In this document: one piece after another, positions 1 to 6,922 of the stretch | Layout: every line of letters begins with the position of its first letter | Position numbering within the stretch: position 1 is the first letter of the stretch | Position numbers and translations under genes: made by a program | Notes under the pieces: model-generated | What the model was told of the DNA's origin: nothing | Seen by the model: the letters and a program-made list of their open reading frames with translations, nothing else | Database searches by the model: none | Source of the DNA: Spirochaetales bacterium | GTDB taxonomy: Bacteria > Spirochaetota > Spirochaetia > SZUA-6 > DRHE01 | DNA: 7,092 nt | Direction: 5' to 3' | Assembly (NCBI GenBank): GCA_016930895.1 | Contig: JAFGFV010000157.1 | Coordinates: 1-7,092 of the forward strand

Positions 1-966
1 CTGGGTGAAGCCCCGCACCCGCAGCAGGCCGTGCAGGACCCCGGAGCGCTCGTAGCGGTACACCGTGCCCAGCTCGGCCCAGCGCAGGGGCAGGTCCCGG
101 TAGGAGCGCAGGGAGTTCTTGTACATCAGGATGTGGAACGGGCAGTTCATGGGTTTGAGGTAATAGTCCACGTCGTCGATCGACAGGGGCGAGTACATGT
201 TTTCCTTATAGAAACCCAGATGCCCCGAGGTCTCCCACAGCCAGGCCTTGCCGATGTGCGGTGAGTACACGATGTCGTAGCCGTTGCGCAGGTGCTTCTG
301 TTTCCAGTAGTCCTCCACCAGGGTGCGGATCAGCCCACCCTTGGGGTGCCAGTAGATCAGCCCCGCCCCGGCCTCCTCGTGGGTCGAGAACAGCTCCAGC
401 TCCCTCCCGAGGCGACGATGGTCCCGCCGCTCCACTTCCTCCCGCCACTTCAGGTACTCCTGCAGCCGCTCCCGGCTCTCCCAGGCGGTGCCGTAGATGC
501 GGGTGAGCATCGGCTTGTGCTCGTCGCCCCGCCAGTACGCCCCGGCGATGGACAGCAGCTTGAAGGCGTCCGCCTTGAGCTCCCCGGTGCTCTCCACGTG
601 GGGGCCGCGGCACAGGTCGGTGAAAGAGTTCTGGGTGTAGGTCGAGATCTCTTCCCCCTCGGGAAGCTCCCGGATCAGCTCCTGCTTGTACGGCTGATCT
701 CGGAACAGCTCCAGCGCCTCCTCCCGCGAAACCGTGCGCCGCAGGAACGAGTGCCGGCCGCCGATGATCTTCTTCATTCGACGTTCGATCTCGGGGAGCT
801 CCTCCTCCTTGATCGTTTCGGGCAGGTCGAAATCGTAGTAGAACCCATTTTCGATTGCCGGCCCGATGGCGATCTTCGTGCCCGGATACAGCTCCAGGAC
901 CGCCTCGGCCATGACGTGGGCGGTGGAATGCCGTATTTTCAGGAGCCGGTCCTCGCGATCCTCCAT
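1..966 (-). CDS. thrS: Threonyl-tRNA synthetase lacking the TGS domain (N-terminal 322 residues, cut by window edge)
   Basis: Class II synthetase that charges tRNA-Thr with threonine in the cytosol and edits mischarged Ser-tRNA-Thr. The visible 322 residues start directly in the editing (N2) domain: HSTAH at residues 13-17 and CRGPH at 119-123 are its conserved His and Cys/His residues. The catalytic core follows: KPMNCPFH around 271-278, whose C275 aligns with the zinc-binding Cys that contacts threonine, then class II motif 2 (VYRYERSG, 302-309, Arg304) and LHGLLRVRGF. The reading frame is open to base 1, so the rest of the core and the anticodon-binding domain lie outside. The usual roughly 60-residue TGS domain is absent: upstream in frame there is no start codon before the stop of the peroxiredoxin gene. 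Two ATGs are possible, at 978 and 966. I chose 966 because GGAGGA sits 4 bases before it, while 978 has no ribosome site. Identity is secure; the exact start is less so. Confidence 0.96.
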   Translation of the reverse strand, partial: MEDREDRLLKIRHSTAHVMAEAVLELYPGTKIAIGPAIENGFYYDFDLPETIKEEELPEIERRMKKIIGGRHSFLRRTVSREEALELFRDQPYKQELIRELPEGEEISTYTQNSFTDLCRGPHVESTGELKADAFKLLSIAGAYWRGDEHKPMLTRIYGTAWESRERLQEYLKWREEVERRDHRRLGRELELFSTHEEAGAGLIYWHPKGGLIRTLVEDYWKQKHLRNGYDIVYSPHIGKAWLWETSGHLGFYKENMYSPLSIDDVDYYLKPMNCPFHILMYKNSLRSYRDLPLRWAELGTVYRYERSGVLHGLLRVRGFTQ

Positions 967-970
967 CGTG

Positions 971-976
971 TCCTCC
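971..976 (-). promoter_or_regulatory. Shine-Dalgarno sequence that decides the thrS start
   Basis: GGAGGA on the minus strand lies 4 bases before the ATG at 966. It overlaps codons 1-3 of the alternative start at 978, which itself is preceded only by a pyrimidine-rich stretch (TACTTTTCTT). This favours initiation at 966. Confidence 0.6.
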
Positions 977-1044
977 ATAAGAAAAGTACCGAAAGCGGCA
1001 GCAACAGAGAAGAAATGACCCCCCGTGCCCCCACCCCGGGCAGG

Positions 1045-1509
1045 CTATCCGGAGAGGGCCTCCATGGCGTTGGGCACCGTGTCCTTGGGGCTCACCTTGT
1101 ACCAGGCATGGATCACGCGCCCCTGCTCGTCCAGGAGGAAGGAGGAGCGGATGATCCCTTCGTACTTCTTGCCGTACATGGATTTCTCCCCCCAGACACC
1201 CCAGGCCTCGGCCACCTGGTGCTCCTCGTCGGCCAGAAGAGGAAAGTCCAGCTGGTACTTGTCGGCGAACTTTTTCTGGGCCCCGGGGGCGTCCGGGCTG
1301 ATCCCCACCGCGGCGATCCCGAGCTTACCGAGCTCCGGCATCGCGTCCCGAATGCTGCAGGCCTGGGTGGTGCACCCGGGCGTGTCGGCCTTGGGGTAGA
1401 AATACACCAGCAGCTTTCGACCCTGGAAGCCGGACAGAGTGACTTGGTTTCCCTCCTGATCCTCCAACCGGAACTCCGGGGCCTTATCACCCTTCTCGAG
1501 CTGTGCCAT
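1045..1509 (-). CDS. bcp: Thiol peroxidase of the BCP/PrxQ (AhpC-TSA) family
   Basis: Cytosolic peroxiredoxin that reduces hydrogen peroxide and organic hydroperoxides, with electrons normally supplied by thioredoxin. The 154-residue product matches the usual family length (about 150-160). The active-site stretch ADTPGCTTQAC (41-51) gives peroxidatic Cys46 and resolving Cys51 with the four-residue spacing typical of atypical 2-Cys BCP enzymes. Arg121 in IIRSSFLLD (119-127) fits the conserved active-site Arg, and YFYPKADTPGC is the family signature. There is no signal peptide. The frame extends to a possible start at 1542, but I chose the ATG at 1509 because AAGGAG (1516-1521) is well placed upstream of it and MAQLEKGDKAPEF is a normal BCP N-terminus. 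The gene is transcribed toward thrS, about 78 bases away, and is divergent from the M20 peptidase gene. The specific reductant cannot be read from the sequence. Confidence 0.95.
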   Translation of the reverse strand: MAQLEKGDKAPEFRLEDQEGNQVTLSGFQGRKLLVYFYPKADTPGCTTQACSIRDAMPELGKLGIAAVGISPDAPGAQKKFADKYQLDFPLLADEEHQVAEAWGVWGEKSMYGKKYEGIIRSSFLLDEQGRVIHAWYKVSPKDTVPNAMEALSG

Positions 1510-1529
1510 GGGAATCTCCTTTGCCGTGT

Positions 1530-1558
1530 AACTTACGGCCAAACGCCCAGCGGGTCAA
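1530..1558 (-). promoter_or_regulatory. Sigma70-like promoter for bcp (possibly bcp-thrS)
   Basis: On the minus strand TTGACC (1558-1553, five of six matches to the -35 consensus) is followed after exactly 17 bases by TAAGTT (1535-1530, matching the key first, second and last bases of the -10 box). Transcription would begin near 1523, giving a very short leader that still includes the Shine-Dalgarno sequence at 1516-1521. This is a pattern match and is untested. No comparable promoter was found in the gap between bcp and thrS, so thrS may be read from here. Confidence 0.55.
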
Positions 1559-1579
1559 GGGCCGCGACAGTTCGGGGAA

Positions 1580-1608
1580 TTTACTATCCCGTGCATTTCC
1601 GTTACCCT
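1580..1608 (+). promoter_or_regulatory. Weak candidate promoter for the peptidase-aldolase operon
   Basis: TTTACT (1580-1585) and TACCCT (1603-1608) are separated by 17 bases, upstream of both candidate starts of the M20 gene (1627 and 1645). Each box matches its consensus only partly, so this is a tentative call. The 135-base divergent region 1510-1644 must carry a promoter in each direction if the two transcripts are independent. Confidence 0.25.
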
Positions 1609-1644
1609 GTGTCAAAGAGAACGCACATGCGCGGAGAGCAGCCC

Positions 1645-3039
1645 ATGGAAGAGCCCAGACAGGGAGCGCTGCACGTGCTCCAAACCCGCCAGGACGCACA
1701 GTTGGAGGACCTGAAGGAGTTCCTTTCGATCCCTTCGATATCCACCGAGGCGGAGCACGCCGCGGATGTGCGCCGTGCCGCCTCCTGGCTGGCCGCCCGC
1801 CTGGGCACGGCAGGGGTTCCCCGGGTGGAGATCCTGGACACGACCGGCCACCCGGTGGTATTCGCCGAAACTCCGCGCCCGGCTGGGCGGGCGCCTCGGG
1901 TGCTCGTGTACGGGCACTACGACGTTCAGCCCGTGGACCCCCTCGACCTGTGGGAGAACGATCCCTTCCAGCCCGTCGAGAGGGACCAGGGTTTGGTCGC
2001 CCGGGGGGCTTCGGACATGAAGGGCCAGATCATGGCGGTCCTGGGGGCGGTGGAGGCCTACCTCCAGGCCGGTCCGGCCGCCCTGCAGCTCAAGTTCCTG
2101 TTCGAGGGGGAAGAAGAGATCGGTTCGCCGCACCTGCCGGAGTTCCTGCAGGCCCACCGGGAGCTGCTGGCAGCGGAGGTGTGTCTCAACCCCGACACGG
2201 GGATGCTGGGCCCCGAGCTTCCGACCATCACCTACGGCCTGCGGGGCCTGAGCTACTTCGAGCTGCGCCTTCGAGGGCCGGCCCGGGACCTGCACTCCGG
2301 GTCCTTCGGCGGGGCGGTCCACAACCCGGCGCAGGTGCTGTGCGAGCTCGTGGCGGGCATGCACGACCACCGGGGCCGGGTGGCCCTGCCGGGGTTCTAC
2401 GACCGGGTCCTGCCCCTGAGCCCGGAGGAGCGTCAGGCCATGACGCGGCTGCCCATGGACGACGCCTTCTACCGGGAGGGAGCGGGGGTGGCGGAGCTGT
2501 GGGGCGAAGAAGGATACACCCCGGCGGAGCGGGTGGGCGGGCGGCCCACCCTCGAGGTCAACGGCCTGGTGTCGGGCTTCACGGGCAGGGGTTCCAAGAC
2601 CGTGCTGCCGGCAACCGCCATGGCCAAACTCTCCATGAGGCTGGTCCCGAACCAGACCCCGGCGGAGGTGGGGAAGCAGCTGGAGGAGTACCTGAGGCAA
2701 CGGGTGCCCCCGACCATCCAGTGGGAGCTGGAGAGGCTGGCCGGAGGGCCGCCCTCTCTGAGCGATCGCAGTTCCCCGGCGGTGCTTGCCCTGAGCCGGG
2801 CGATGGAGCGCGTATGGGGCAGGAAGCCCCTGTTCCGCCGCGAGGGGGGGAGCGTGCCGGTGACGGCGTACCTGCTCGAGCTGCTGGGCATGCAGTCCCT
2901 GCTGACCGGCTTCGCCCTACCGGACGACAACGCTCACAGCCCCAACGAGCGGCTGCACCTCCCCACCTGGCGGCGGGGAAGCGAGGCGGTCCTGCATTTT
3001 TTATACAATTTCGCTGAACGAGGAGGAGTACAAGAATGA
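1645..3039 (+). CDS. M20-family metallopeptidase, probable cytosolic dipeptidase
   Basis: Di-zinc exopeptidase of the ArgE/DapE/CPG2/CNDP family, 464 residues, likely cleaving dipeptides or related amides in the cytosol. All expected metal and catalytic residues are present, aligned to human CN2-type dipeptidases: His91 (GHYDVQP), bridging Asp124 (RGASDMKG), catalytic base Glu157 and ligand Glu158 (EGEEEIGS), Asp184 (NPDTG) and His431 (DDNAHSPNE). His217 in RDLHSG and Arg332 in SMRLVPN lie in the lid/dimerisation domain; RREGGSVPV (398-406) fits the substrate-binding loop. There is no signal peptide. ATGs at 1627 and 1645 are possible; 1645 is preferred because GGAGAG (1633-1638) precedes it. 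The stop codon overlaps the aldolase start, so the two are probably one operon. The M20 family is broad, and an acylase or carboxypeptidase role cannot be excluded, but the [14 protein letters not shown] region is most like dipeptidases. Confidence 0.93.
   Translation: MEEPRQGALHVLQTRQDAQLEDLKEFLSIPSISTEAEHAADVRRAASWLAARLGTAGVPRVEILDTTGHPVVFAETPRPAGRAPRVLVYGHYDVQPVDPLDLWENDPFQPVERDQGLVARGASDMKGQIMAVLGAVEAYLQAGPAALQLKFLFEGEEEIGSPHLPEFLQAHRELLAAEVCLNPDTGMLGPELPTITYGLRGLSYFELRLRGPARDLHSGSFGGAVHNPAQVLCELVAGMHDHRGRVALPGFYDRVLPLSPEERQAMTRLPMDDAFYREGAGVAELWGEEGYTPAERVGGRPTLEVNGLVSGFTGRGSKTVLPATAMAKLSMRLVPNQTPAEVGKQLEEYLRQRVPPTIQWELERLAGGPPSLSDRSSPAVLALSRAMERVWGRKPLFRREGGSVPVTAYLLELLGMQSLLTGFALPDDNAHSPNERLHLPTWRRGSEAVLHFLYNFAERGGVQE
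3021..3039 (+). promoter_or_regulatory. Ribosome site and ATGA stop/start overlap coupling peptidase to aldolase
   Basis: AGGAGGAG (3021-3028), a near-perfect Shine-Dalgarno sequence, lies inside the last codons of the M20 gene, 7 bases before the aldolase ATG (3036-3038). The M20 stop TGA (3037-3039) shares bases with that ATG. This arrangement is typical of translational coupling. Confidence 0.85.
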
Positions 3040-4085
3040 ACAAGATCGAGCAACTGCTGGGCGCGGAAGCCAAGGACCTGCTGGAGCACACCTGCAAGAC
3101 GGTTCCCAAGGAACAGCTCCACCTGCCGGGGCCGGATTTCATCGACCGGGTGACCGTTCACACCGACCGGCCGACGGCCGTGCTGCGCAACATGCGCAGC
3201 GTTTTCGAGCACGGCCGGCTCGGGGGGACAGGGTACCTGTCGATCCTGCCGGTAGACCAGGGGATCGAGCACTCCGCGGGGGCTTCGTTTGCGCCGAATC
3301 CGGTCTACTTCGATCCCGAGAACATCGTGAAGCTGGCCGTGGAGGGCGAGTGCAACGCCGTGGCTTCCACGCTGGGCGTGCTGGGGTCGGTGGCGCGCAA
3401 ATGGGCGCACCGCATTCCCTTCATCGTCAAGATCAACCACAACGAGCTCCTGACCTACCCCAACCGCTTCGACCAGGTGATGTTTGCCAGCGTGGACCAG
3501 GCCTTCGAGATGGGGGCCGTTGCCATCGGGGCCACCGTCTACTACGGCTCCGAGGAGTCGACGCGCCAGATCCAGGAAGTCACCGAAGCCTTCGAGTACG
3601 CCCACAGTCTCGGGTTGTTCACGGTCCTCTGGACCTACCTGCGCAACTCGGCCTTCAAGACCAAGGAGAAGGACTATCACCTGGCCTCGGACCTGACCGG
3701 ACAGGCCAACCACCTCGGGGTCACGATCCAGGCGGACATCGTCAAGCAGAAGCAGGCGGAGTGCAACGGGGGCTACACGGCCCTGGATTTCGGCAAGACC
3801 CACAAGAAGGTCTACTCGGAGCTCACCAGCGAGCACCCCATCGACCTGACCCGCTACCAGGTGGTCAACTGCTACATGGGGCGCGTGGGGATGATCAACT
3901 CCGGCGGGGCCTCCGGGCAGAACGACCTGGCCCAGGCGGTGCGCACCGCGGTCATCAACAAGCGCGCGGGAGGCACCGGGCTGATCTCCGGCAGGAAGGC
4001 CTTCCAGAAGCCGATGTCCGAGGGCGTCGAGCTCCTGCACGGGATCCAGGACGTGTACCTGGCCAAGGAGGTCACGGTCGCGTAA
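3036..4085 (+). CDS. fbaB: Class I fructose-bisphosphate aldolase, FbaB/DhnA type
   Basis: Schiff-base aldolase that splits fructose 1,6-bisphosphate into dihydroxyacetone phosphate and glyceraldehyde 3-phosphate, or the reverse in gluconeogenesis. The protein has 349 residues, the size of E. coli FbaB (about 350), and the same landmarks: [12 protein letters not shown] (69-80, acidic Asp74), VKINHNELL (131-139), ATVYYGS (166-172), and ADIVKQK (233-239), where Lys237 is the probable Schiff-base lysine. The C-terminal phosphate-binding elements are NSGGASG (288-294) and SGRKAF (318-323). It is unlike metal-dependent class II aldolases. It is cytosolic, with no signal or membrane segment. The start overlaps the M20 stop and has a strong ribosome site, so expression depends on the upstream gene or its promoter. 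A related Schiff-base aldolase using another ketose phosphate is possible, but the close match to the FbaB layout makes FBP aldolase most likely. Confidence 0.94.
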   Translation: MNKIEQLLGAEAKDLLEHTCKTVPKEQLHLPGPDFIDRVTVHTDRPTAVLRNMRSVFEHGRLGGTGYLSILPVDQGIEHSAGASFAPNPVYFDPENIVKLAVEGECNAVASTLGVLGSVARKWAHRIPFIVKINHNELLTYPNRFDQVMFASVDQAFEMGAVAIGATVYYGSEESTRQIQEVTEAFEYAHSLGLFTVLWTYLRNSAFKTKEKDYHLASDLTGQANHLGVTIQADIVKQKQAECNGGYTALDFGKTHKKVYSELTSEHPIDLTRYQVVNCYMGRVGMINSGGASGQNDLAQAVRTAVINKRAGGTGLISGRKAFQKPMSEGVELLHGIQDVYLAKEVTVA

Positions 4086-4092
4086 GCCCGAC

Positions 4093-4106
4093 GCGCCTCG
4101 CGGCGC
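4093..4106. other. Short GC-rich stem-loop after the aldolase gene
   Basis: GCGCC (4093-4097) and GGCGC (4102-4106) form a perfect 5-bp stem with a TCGC loop, 8 bases after the aldolase stop, in the 70-base gap between two convergent genes. No T-run follows, so it is at best a weak terminator or transcript end. Confidence 0.25.
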
Positions 4107-4155
4107 ATCCCATAGCCTGCGGCGCATCGCGGGGAGACGAGAAGGACGCCTCTCT

Positions 4156-5277
4156 TCAGCCCACGCTGATTTCCCGTCCCTTCCACTCCACCTTTTTCCG
4201 GAACTTGGTGTGGGCAATGGAGCGGAAGAACACGAACAGGAAGAAGAGCACGGGCACGGGGAACAGGATCGCGGCCAGCGGAGAGAAACCGCCCGCTTTG
4301 CGGAACTGGCGATGGAGATGCGCCGCATGGAGGACCCAGACCGACAGGCTCGCGGCGGCAGCAGGGATCGAGAAGAGAAACCCGAGAAACAGCGGCAGGG
4401 ACATGCAGGCCATCAGGCCCGTGATCCAGAGGGCGAGCAGGAGCACCTGCGAAGGCCGCGAGAGCCCCGAGGCGCGGGACAGGTTCTTGGTCCAGCCCTC
4501 CAGCAGGCTCTTCAGGCCCTGCGGGTACATCGAGAACTCGATCGTGCCCCTCCCGGCGTAGTTGAACACGGGGACCCCCCGACTCACGAGCAGCTTCCCG
4601 AGAGCCACGTCTTCCACCACGTCGGAGCGCACCGCTTGATGGCCACCGGCGCGCGCATAGTCCGCGCGGGAGAGGAGGATGCAGGGGCCGAAGCAGCCTG
4701 CGGGCCTGCCCGGCACGGATGACAGGGCAAAGGAGTCCAGCCCGATCATCACCGTTAGATTGCAGAAGGCCGAGAGGTTCTCGTAGGCGCGGCTGACCCG
4801 GTGCCACGGCTGGACGGACGTGGCTCCCCCGGTGCGCCGCCCCGCAGCCAGCAGGCGTTCCAGGGCATCAGGCTCCAACCGCACGTCTGCATCCAGGAAG
4901 AGGAGCAGTCCTCCCTGCGCGGCCCGGGCGCCGCAGTGGCACGCCCAGGTCTTTCCGCACCATCCCTGCGGCCGGGGAGGGGCCGCCAGGACCCGGCAGC
5001 CGTGCTGCTTGGCCAGCGCGGAGGTGCCGTCCGTAGATTCGTCGTCCACGACGATGATCTCCCCGGGCACGAGAATCTGCTTCCGCAGGGAGTCGAGCAG
5101 GGGCCCGATGCGGCCTTCCTCGTTGCGGGCGGGAATGACCACGGAGACGATCGATGCGCCGGGGGGTGCCGGGCCCGCGGGCAGCCCCCGCGTCCGCCAG
5201 AGCGCCAGCGCTCCGGCGATCCACAGGCCGGCAGCCAGGGTCAGTGCGCCCACGAAGAACAGCTGCCCGGTTCCCAA
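4156..5277 (-). CDS. Membrane-anchored family 2 glycosyltransferase, CrtQ/CruC-like
   Basis: Inverting GT-A glycosyltransferase, likely acting at the inner membrane on a lipid such as a hydroxylated carotenoid. Layout of 373 residues: N-terminal membrane segment (about 5-27); GT2 domain starting SVVIPARNEE (45-54), with nucleotide-binding Asp78/Asp79 in VVDDESTDGT, the metal-binding DAD (129-131) in LFLDADV, acceptor region GCFGPCILLSRADY (194-207), and acidic ED (222-223) as probable catalytic base; then EGWTKN (260-265) in place of the QxxRW of processive enzymes, and two or three C-terminal membrane segments (about 278-318 and 332-352) before a basic tail with WKGRE. The architecture resembles staphyloxanthin CrtQ. 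The start is TTG, supported by GGAGG 9 bases upstream; no in-frame ATG fits. The gene is divergent from a carotenoid desaturase gene, which supports a carotenoid role. HpnB-type hopanoid-associated transferases share this layout and remain an alternative. Confidence 0.85.
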   Translation of the reverse strand: MGTGQLFFVGALTLAAGLWIAGALALWRTRGLPAGPAPPGASIVSVVIPARNEEGRIGPLLDSLRKQILVPGEIIVVDDESTDGTSALAKQHGCRVLAAPPRPQGWCGKTWACHCGARAAQGGLLLFLDADVRLEPDALERLLAAGRRTGGATSVQPWHRVSRAYENLSAFCNLTVMIGLDSFALSSVPGRPAGCFGPCILLSRADYARAGGHQAVRSDVVEDVALGKLLVSRGVPVFNYAGRGTIEFSMYPQGLKSLLEGWTKNLSRASGLSRPSQVLLLALWITGLMACMSLPLFLGFLFSIPAAAASLSVWVLHAAHLHRQFRKAGGFSPLAAILFPVPVLFFLFVFFRSIAHTKFRKKVEWKGREISVG

Positions 5278-5286
5278 CGTGCGCCA

Positions 5287-5291
5287 CCTCC
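5287..5291 (-). promoter_or_regulatory. Shine-Dalgarno sequence supporting a TTG start
   Basis: GGAGG on the minus strand (5291-5287) lies 9 bases before the TTG at 5277. It favours TTG as the true start of the glycosyltransferase over the internal GTG at codon 9, which has no such site. A GTG at 5287 opens a different frame and is not the start of this gene. Confidence 0.6.
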
Positions 5292-5324
5292 GACTCTGCT
5301 TACCATGATCGCCTTGCGATGATC

Positions 5325-5356
5325 AATCGGGCGCTGGCCTTGACGAGATCCCGATT
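5325..5356. repeat. Inverted repeat in the divergent glycosyltransferase/desaturase promoter region
   Basis: AATCGGG (5325-5331) and CCCGATT (5350-5356) are perfect 7-bp inverted arms separated by 18 bases. The match continues outward imperfectly, with GAT before the left arm and ATC after the right arm if one base is skipped. A TTGACG hexamer (5340-5345) lies between the arms. On the minus strand GATAAT (5359-5354) overlaps the right arm and resembles a -10 box reading toward the glycosyltransferase. Placement in a 109-base region between divergent genes suits an operator, but no regulator is visible. Confidence 0.4.
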
Positions 5357-5386
5357 ATCCTTTTTCGTGTTCCCAGGAGGCGTACT

Positions 5387-6862
5387 ATGCGTCGCTACGC
5401 GGTCATCGGCGCCGGGCTCGGCGGGCTTTCCGCGGCGCTCCATCTTTCCAGGCGTTCCTCTTGCTCGGTGGACCTGTACGAGCGGACTTCCCGACCCGGC
5501 GGCAAGGCCGGCTCCCTCTCGCTGGACGGCTTCCGGTTCGACACCGGGCCCACGCTCCTGACCATGGACTTCACCCTCCGCGACCTCTTCCACCTGCTCG
5601 GCGAGCGCATAGAGGACCACCTCGAGCTGGAGCCGCTGGATGTGTCCTGCGTCTACTACTACCCGGACGGAACGGTCTTTACCGCCTATACCGACGAGGA
5701 CCGGCTCGTGCAGGAAATCGAGCGCCAGTTCGGCGCCCCGCCGCGGCAGACCCGTCGCTACTTGCGCCATACCCGAGGCACCTACGAGCTGGTCAAGGAC
5801 GTGTTCCTGTTCGGGAGCTTCCACGAGCCCGACACGCTCGACCCCGACGCCCTGCAGGAGGCCGGCCGGCATTTCGGCAGGATCGATGCCTTCCGATCGA
5901 TGCACGCCGCCAACGCCTCCTTCTTCCAGGACCCTCGCATGGTGCAGTACCTGGACCGCTACGCGACCTTCAACGGCTCCAGTCCCTTCCGGGCGCCGGC
6001 TACGCTCAATATCATCCACCACGTAGAGCAGTCCGGTTCTTCCGTGCCGGTGGGCGGCATTCACGAGATCCCCAAGGCACTCGCAGGGCTCCTGGACGCA
6101 CGCGGGGTTCGTTTCCACCCGGCTGCCGAGGTCCAGCGCATCCTCACGGACGGGCGCACGGTCCGCGGGATCACGGTGGGGGGGGAGGACAGGGAGTACG
6201 ACGCGGTGGTCTCGGACTGCGACGTGCGCACGACCTACGAGCGGCTCATGGGAACCCGCTGGGTCCCGGGGGCCCTGAAGTACCGCCTCGCCGAACCCTC
6301 GAGCTCCGCCCTGGTGTTCTTTTGGGGCGTGCGCGGGGAGAGCCGGCTCACCACGCACACGATCCTTTTCTCGGCGGACTACCGGGAGGAGTTCCGCGCC
6401 CTGTTCTCCCGCCTGCGCATGCCCGTGGACCCGACGGTCTACATCTACATCTCCAAGCGTTGCGCCCCTGCCGACAGCCCGGAGGGGTGCGAGAACTGGT
6501 ACGTTATGGTCAACGCCCCGCGCTGCCGGGCGCAGGACTGGGACTCGGAGGTGGCACGGACGCGCGAGGCCGTCCTCTCCAAGATCGAAGCGCGCACCGG
6601 CCTGCGGGTCCGGGAAAACATCCTGTGCGAGGCGGTCAGGACCCCGCGGGATATCTGGCGCGACACCCACAGCTACTGGGGCAGCCTGTACGGGCTTTCC
6701 TCCAACGGCAAGATCGCGGCGTTCCTGCGGCAGGGTAACCGTTCCCGCTTCTTCAGGAAGCTGTACTTCTGCGGCGGCAGCGCCCATCCCGGCGGCGGCA
6801 TCCCGCTCACCATCCTGTCGGGCGGCATCACGGCAAACCTGGTGGAACGACACGACGGGTGA
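5387..6862 (+). CDS. CrtI-family carotenoid desaturase (CrtD/CrtN-like), FAD-dependent
   Basis: Membrane-associated FAD-dependent oxidoreductase that introduces double bonds into an acyclic carotenoid. The 491-residue product begins with a dinucleotide-binding fold: YAVIGAGLGGLSAA (4-17, GxGxxG glycines 8, 10, 13) with Glu32 for the FAD ribose, then SRPGGKAGS (35-43) and DTGPTLLTM (52-60). PVGGIHEIPKAL (221-232) and ENWYVMVNAPR (369-379) are typical of the family. The C-terminus YFCGGSAHPGGGIPLTILSG (460-479) is the carotenoid desaturase signature. AGGAGG 6 bases before the ATG supports the start. From memory, ENW(Y/F)VMVNAP and HPGGGIPL resemble the CrtD-like branch (3,4-desaturation of hydroxylated carotenoids) more than phytoene desaturase proper, but CrtN, CrtP-like oxidase or CrtI activity cannot be excluded. 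No phytoene or squalene-type synthase gene is within the window. It is divergent from the glycosyltransferase gene. Confidence 0.9.
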   Translation: MRRYAVIGAGLGGLSAALHLSRRSSCSVDLYERTSRPGGKAGSLSLDGFRFDTGPTLLTMDFTLRDLFHLLGERIEDHLELEPLDVSCVYYYPDGTVFTAYTDEDRLVQEIERQFGAPPRQTRRYLRHTRGTYELVKDVFLFGSFHEPDTLDPDALQEAGRHFGRIDAFRSMHAANASFFQDPRMVQYLDRYATFNGSSPFRAPATLNIIHHVEQSGSSVPVGGIHEIPKALAGLLDARGVRFHPAAEVQRILTDGRTVRGITVGGEDREYDAVVSDCDVRTTYERLMGTRWVPGALKYRLAEPSSSALVFFWGVRGESRLTTHTILFSADYREEFRALFSRLRMPVDPTVYIYISKRCAPADSPEGCENWYVMVNAPRCRAQDWDSEVARTREAVLSKIEARTGLRVRENILCEAVRTPRDIWRDTHSYWGSLYGLSSNGKIAAFLRQGNRSRFFRKLYFCGGSAHPGGGIPLTILSGGITANLVERHDG

Positions 6863-6874
6863 AGCGCAGCTCGC

Positions 6875-6909
6875 GGCAGGCTGCGGCAGCTTCGGCGCAG
6901 CCACCTGCC
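6875..6909. terminator. GC-rich hairpin between convergent genes, candidate bidirectional transcript end
   Basis: GGCTGCG (6879-6885) and CGCAGCC (6896-6902) form a perfect 7-bp stem with a 10-base loop. It is extended by GGCA (6875-6878) pairing with TGCC (6906-6909) across a 3-base bulge. It sits 12 bases after the desaturase stop and 13 bases after the stop of the opposing membrane-protein gene. There is no clear T-run on either side, so intrinsic termination is uncertain. Confidence 0.4.
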
Positions 6910-6922
6910 CGGGCTCAGAGTT

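Noticed and set aside
1610..1615. A perfect minus-strand TTGACA hexamer upstream of bcp.
   Set aside because: At 16 to 18 bases downstream there is no -10-like hexamer; the nearest A/T-rich one (TAGTAA) is 23 bases away, so the TTGACC/TAAGTT pair closer to bcp is preferred.
292..1644. A long plus-strand open frame antisense to thrS and bcp that runs directly into the M20 peptidase, giving an apparent 915-residue protein.
   Set aside because: The part before 1645 has no recognisable domain and lies opposite two clear genes, and normal M20 enzymes start near 1645 where a ribosome site exists. The open frame is a by-product of high GC content.
1503..3017. A 504-residue plus-strand frame overlapping the M20 gene.
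   Set aside because: Low-complexity Gly/Arg/Pro/Ala translation from the wrong frame of a real gene.
2934..4328. A 464-residue minus-strand open frame across the aldolase gene and the tail of the glycosyltransferase gene.
   Set aside because: No recognisable motif, and it overlaps two genes with complete active-site motifs.
5340..5368. TTGACG with a following T-rich stretch as a promoter for the desaturase gene.
   Set aside because: At 16 to 18 bases spacing the hexamers (for example TTTCGT) do not resemble a -10 box, so I do not list it as a promoter.
5300..6904. A 534-residue minus-strand open frame covering the whole desaturase gene.
   Set aside because: Its composition is Arg/Gly/Val/His-rich with no domain, and it exactly mirrors a strongly supported gene on the other strand, as expected in GC-rich DNA.
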